Part shown: one piece after another, positions 61,196-64,000 of the stretch
Layout: every line of letters begins with the position of its first letter
How positions within the stretch are numbered: position 1 is the first letter of the stretch
Source: Streptomyces mashuensis
GTDB lineage: Bacteria > Actinomycetota > Actinomycetes > Streptomycetales > Streptomycetaceae
Length of the DNA stretch: 64,000 nt
NCBI RefSeq assembly: GCF_014654785.1
Contig: NZ_BNBD01000003.1
Location: forward strand, 248,001 to 312,000
Reading direction: 5' to 3'
Translations under genes and position numbers: made by a program
The notes under the pieces: generated by a model
Databases searched by the model: none
Told to the model about the DNA's origin: nothing
The model's input: the letters and a program-made list of their open reading frames with translations, nothing else

Positions 61196-62056
61196 GTGAG
61201 CACCGACACCGACGCCATGCCCGCCGCGCCCCTGCACGCGCCGCCGCGCCCGCTCGTGCCCCCGCGCCCGGCCGTTCCGCCGCCCCCCGCCGGGCCTCCG
61301 GCCGGCCCCCGGCCCTCCGCCGCGCGCACCGTGGCGGCCGCCGTCTGCCTCGTCGTCGGCATCGGCCTCATAGGCGGGGCCGCCGCCGGGAGTTGGCTGG
61401 CCGCCCCGGCCGAGCGGTCCGCCGCGCAGCGCACCTTCGACCACGGCGCCACGGTGTGGCGCGAGGTCCCCGTCGACACCTTGTTCCCGCCGTCCGTGCA
61501 CGCCGACGCCGCCGGGCCCGGCGGTGCGGCCCGCGACTGGACCCGCACCGGGGTCGCCCCCGACGGCGACTGCACGGGCGGCTTCGACGCGCCCCTGGAG
61601 AGCGCCCTGGCCCCGGCCGGCTGCCGGCGCCTGCTGCGCGCCACGTACACGGACGCCACGTCCTCCACCGTCACCACCGTGGGCGTCCTCGTCACGGACA
61701 CCGACGCCGCCGGCATGCGGGAGCTGCGCGACCGGTTCGCGCACGACGGGCTCACCGACCGCGTCGGCGTCATGCCGCGTGCCTACGCGCCGCCCGGCAC
61801 CGCCGCCGCCGGGTTCGGCGACGCCCAGCGCGCCAGCTGGCAGCTGACCGTCCTCACCGACCTGCCGGCCGTCGTCTTCGCCGTCACCGGCTTCGCGGAC
61901 GGCCGTACGGGGGTGCCGCCCGAGCCCGCGGAGCGCGCCGTGGCCCCCGGTGCCACGAGCGTGCCCGCGCAGGCGGGCCTGGGGCACGACGCGCGGGCGC
62001 TGGCCGGCGCCCTGACGGACGCGCTGCGCACCGCCGCACGGAAGGGCGCGCGGTGA
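61196..62056 (+). CDS. Proline-rich single-pass membrane protein
   Basis: The 286-residue protein has a Pro/Ala-rich cytoplasmic N-terminus (about 1-45), one membrane segment (TVAAAVCLVVGIGLIGGAAAG), and an extracellular domain with two Cys (DCTGGF...AGCRRLL), Thr/Asp-rich. No known domain recognised. The GTG start has GGGGGAG upstream. It overlaps the mycosin-like protease by four bases, so the two are coupled and probably form one envelope module, possibly linked to type VII-like secretion. Confidence 0.72.
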   Translation: MSTDTDAMPAAPLHAPPRPLVPPRPAVPPPPAGPPAGPRPSAARTVAAAVCLVVGIGLIGGAAAGSWLAAPAERSAAQRTFDHGATVWREVPVDTLFPPSVHADAAGPGGAARDWTRTGVAPDGDCTGGFDAPLESALAPAGCRRLLRATYTDATSSTVTTVGVLVTDTDAAGMRELRDRFAHDGLTDRVGVMPRAYAPPGTAAAGFGDAQRASWQLTVLTDLPAVVFAVTGFADGRTGVPPEPAERAVAPGATSVPAQAGLGHDARALAGALTDALRTAARKGAR

Positions 62057-63210
62057 GACGGCACGCCCGCCGCGTGTCCCACGCGCTCACCGCCGCGCTG
62101 CTGCTCGCCCTCGTGGCGGCGGCACCCGCGCGGGCCGATGCCATACGGGCCCAGCAGTGGGGGCTGGACGCACTGCACGTCCGGGAGGCGTGGGAGACGA
62201 CGCGCGGCGCCGGCATCACCGTGGCGGTGCTCGACACGGGGGTCGACGACACCCACCCCGACCTGCGCGGCCAAGTGCTGTCCGGCACCGACCTGGTGGG
62301 CTTCGGCGCCGGCCCCGGCGACCGCGCGTGGGCACGGCACGGCACCGCCATGGCCGGCATCATCGCCGGGCGCGGCCACGGCACCGGCGACGCCGACGGC
62401 GTCCTGGGCGTGGCGCCCGAGGCCCGCATCCTGCCGGTGCGGGTCATCCTGGAGGACGGCGACCCGGCGCGGCCCAAGGCGCGCGGCGCGCGCGGGGGCG
62501 CGCTCGCGGACGGCATCCGCTGGGCGGCGGACCACGGCGCCGACGTCATCAACCTGTCGCTGGGCGACGACAGCGACACCGCGCACCCCGAGCCGCGCGA
62601 GGACGCTGCCGTGCAGTACGCCCTGAGCAAGGGCGCCGTGGTCGTCGCCTCGGCCGGCAACGGCGGCGAGCAGGGCGACCACGTGTCGTACCCGGCCGCC
62701 TACCCCGGCGTGATCGCGGTGACGGCCGTCGACCGGTACGGCAGCCGGGCGCCGTTCTCCACGCGGCGCTGGTACGCCACGGTGAGCGCGCCCGGCGTGG
62801 ACGTGGTGATCGCCGACCCCGACCGCCGCTACTACGAGGGCTGGGGCACGAGCGCGGCGGCGGCCTTCGTGTCGGGCGCGGTGGCCCTGCTCCGCGCCGC
62901 GCACCCGGCCCTGACCCCGGCGGAGATCCGCTCCCTGCTCACCCGCACCGCGCAGGACGCCCCGGACGGCGGCCGCGACGACGAACGCGGCGCGGGCCTG
63001 GTCGACGTGGCGGCAGCCCTGTCGAGGGCGGAAGCCACCCCCCAACCCCTGACCCCCCGCTCGGCCACCACCCCCCGCTACTTCGGCCAGGGCCCCCAGG
63101 CGGCGGCCCGCCCCCCGGAGGAGTTCCCCCGCCGCTCGGCGATCCTGGCGGCAACGGCAGGCGTGATCCTCCTGGGCACCGCGGCGGCACTACGGGGACG
63201 CAGGGGCTGA
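62053..63210 (+). CDS. Mycosin-like subtilisin-family serine protease (S8)
   Basis: The 385-residue protein has a Sec signal peptide (ALTAALLLALVAAAPARADA), S8 catalytic Asp61 (AVLDTGVDD), His96 (ARHGTAMAGIIAG) and Ser267 (YEGWGTSAAAAFVSGAVAL), a Pro-rich linker, and a C-terminal membrane segment (ILAATAGVILLGTAAAL). This is the mycosin (MycP) layout known from type VII secretion. GTG 62053 overlaps the upstream membrane protein stop by four bases. No EccC/EsxA genes are in the window. Confidence 0.87.
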   Translation: MRRHARRVSHALTAALLLALVAAAPARADAIRAQQWGLDALHVREAWETTRGAGITVAVLDTGVDDTHPDLRGQVLSGTDLVGFGAGPGDRAWARHGTAMAGIIAGRGHGTGDADGVLGVAPEARILPVRVILEDGDPARPKARGARGGALADGIRWAADHGADVINLSLGDDSDTAHPEPREDAAVQYALSKGAVVVASAGNGGEQGDHVSYPAAYPGVIAVTAVDRYGSRAPFSTRRWYATVSAPGVDVVIADPDRRYYEGWGTSAAAAFVSGAVALLRAAHPALTPAEIRSLLTRTAQDAPDGGRDDERGAGLVDVAAALSRAEATPQPLTPRSATTPRYFGQGPQAAARPPEEFPRRSAILAATAGVILLGTAAALRGRRG

Positions 63211-63363
63211 GCGGGAGGGGGCCGCCCCCCAGGCACCCCCGAGGATGCAGCAACCCACCCGGTCGGCCGGACCCCGCCCAGGCCGCCGGCGGCAGCGTCA
63301 GGCACCGCCCGCCGAGCCCGGCGGGGCGCTACGGGCCCGGCGGGGCCGAGCCGCCGTCCCCCC

Positions 63364-64000
63364 TCAGCCCTCCCTCCCCCGTGTCAGACCCAGCAGGTCG
63401 CGGGCCGGGCCCGTCGGGTAGTGGCCCGTGGGCCAGACCGCGCGGAGGGCGCGGCGCAGGGGCAGGGAACGGAGGGGGATCTCCGTGGCGCGGTGGGAGG
63501 CCAGTTCGTCGGCGACGGCCAGTTCGCTGAGGACCGACGGGCCCGCGCCGCTCACCACCGCCGCCTTCACGGCCGTCGTCGAGGCCAGTTCCAGCAGTGG
63601 GGGCGCCGTCAGGCCGCCGTGGGGGGCCAGGGCCGCGTCGAGGACCTGGCGGGTGCCGGAGCCGGGTTCGCGGAGGACCAGCGGGGTGGCCGCCAGTTCC
63701 GCGGGGTCGAGGGGGGTGCGGCGGCGGGCCCACGGGTGGGTGGGGGCCGTCACGACCACCAGGCGGTCGTGGGCGACGACCGCGCCGTCCAGGCCCGGCG
63801 GCACCTCCAGGCCCTCCACGAACCCGAGGTCGGCCTCGCCCGCCAGGACGTGGCCGGCCACGGCGGCCGAGTTGCCGGCGCGCAGGGACACGGCCGTGCC
63901 GGGCCGTTCCGTGCGCAGGGCGATGAGCCAGCCCGGCAGCAGGTATTCGGCGACGGTCATGCTCGCCGCGACCCGCAGCCGGGAATCGCGCCGGCCGCGC
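63364..64000 (-). CDS. LysR-type regulator, partial (missing N-terminal HTH)
   Basis: The 212 residues visible form the LysR substrate-binding domain: LLPGWLIALRTERPGTAVSLRAGNSAAVAGHVLAGEADLGFVEGLEVPPGLDGAVVAHDRLVVV, and ELAATPLVLREPGSGTRQVLDAAL. The frame continues past the right edge (RGRRDSRLRVAASMTVAEYL before the ATG at 63960), so the true N-terminus and HTH are outside. It resembles CysB-like/CbbR-like regulators by the REPGSGTR motif. Stops at 63364. Confidence 0.85.
   Translation of the reverse strand, partial: RGRRDSRLRVAASMTVAEYLLPGWLIALRTERPGTAVSLRAGNSAAVAGHVLAGEADLGFVEGLEVPPGLDGAVVAHDRLVVVTAPTHPWARRRTPLDPAELAATPLVLREPGSGTRQVLDAALAPHGGLTAPPLLELASTTAVKAAVVSGAGPSVLSELAVADELASHRATEIPLRSLPLRRALRAVWPTGHYPTGPARDLLGLTRGREG

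Overview
The window is high-GC actinobacterial chromosome, almost certainly Streptomyces. Evidence is the GC-saturated third codon positions, many GTG/TTG starts, 4-nt ATGA/GTGA gene overlaps, and core gene sets (argCJBDR, argGH, pheST, infC-rpmI-rplT, metNIQ) whose neighbours resemble the S. coelicolor SCO1553-SCO1620 region as I remember it. No prophage, transposase, CRISPR array or rRNA was seen.

Layout. 1-9.4 kb: partial cobL, two GNAT genes, the methionine ABC importer metNIQ preceded by a Cys/Met-rich leader ORF, two small membrane proteins, a small sigma factor, a secreted glycerophosphodiesterase and PlsC. 9.4-12.6 kb: a secreted lipase and a tetR-MFS pair with an elaborate palindromic operator. 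12.6-15.4 kb: argGH. 15.5-20.8 kb: tRNA-Pro, a secreted SGNH hydrolase with VCBS-like repeats (frameshifted at its end), a compact lasso-peptide cluster (precursor, cyclase, RRE protein, leader peptidase) and an RraA-like gene. 20.8-25.9 kb: argC-(54-aa ORF)-argJ-argB-argD-argR behind an ARG-box promoter. The arginine genes are therefore split in two by the lasso/SGNH block. 26-38.4 kb: accessory and housekeeping genes (acetyltransferase, UvrA-like ABC ATPase, VOC protein, AraC and TetR regulators, carboxylesterase, flavodoxin-like reductase, MocR regulator sharing its start with a divergent EamA exporter, GHL10 hydrolase, 3-hydroxybutyryl-CoA dehydrogenase). 38.4-49.9 kb: NUDIX, a TPR regulator, a PP2C phosphatase, pheST, a histidine kinase, a TrmH methylase and infC-rpmI-rplT. 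50-58.5 kb: aquaporin, SseB-like protein, and a gamma-glutamylation locus (PuuD-like amidase, frameshifted APC permease, FadR-type regulator, glutamine-synthetase-like ligase of the GlnA4 type, aldehyde dehydrogenase, SDR). 58.5-64 kb: secreted HAD hydrolase, alanine-racemase-like PLP protein, a membrane protein coupled to a mycosin-like protease, and a partial LysR regulator.

How the genes work together. metNIQ imports methionine, and its leader ORF suggests attenuation by charged Cys/Met tRNA. argCJBD and argGH cover most of arginine synthesis, with ArgR sites at both promoters. The 50-58 kb locus looks like import and gamma-glutamyl-dependent catabolism of a mono- or polyamine. The four lasso genes should make an 18-residue peptide with an Ile1-Glu8 ring, but no dedicated exporter is visible. 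Two genes carry apparent one-base deletions, so either real decay or assembly indels must be considered.
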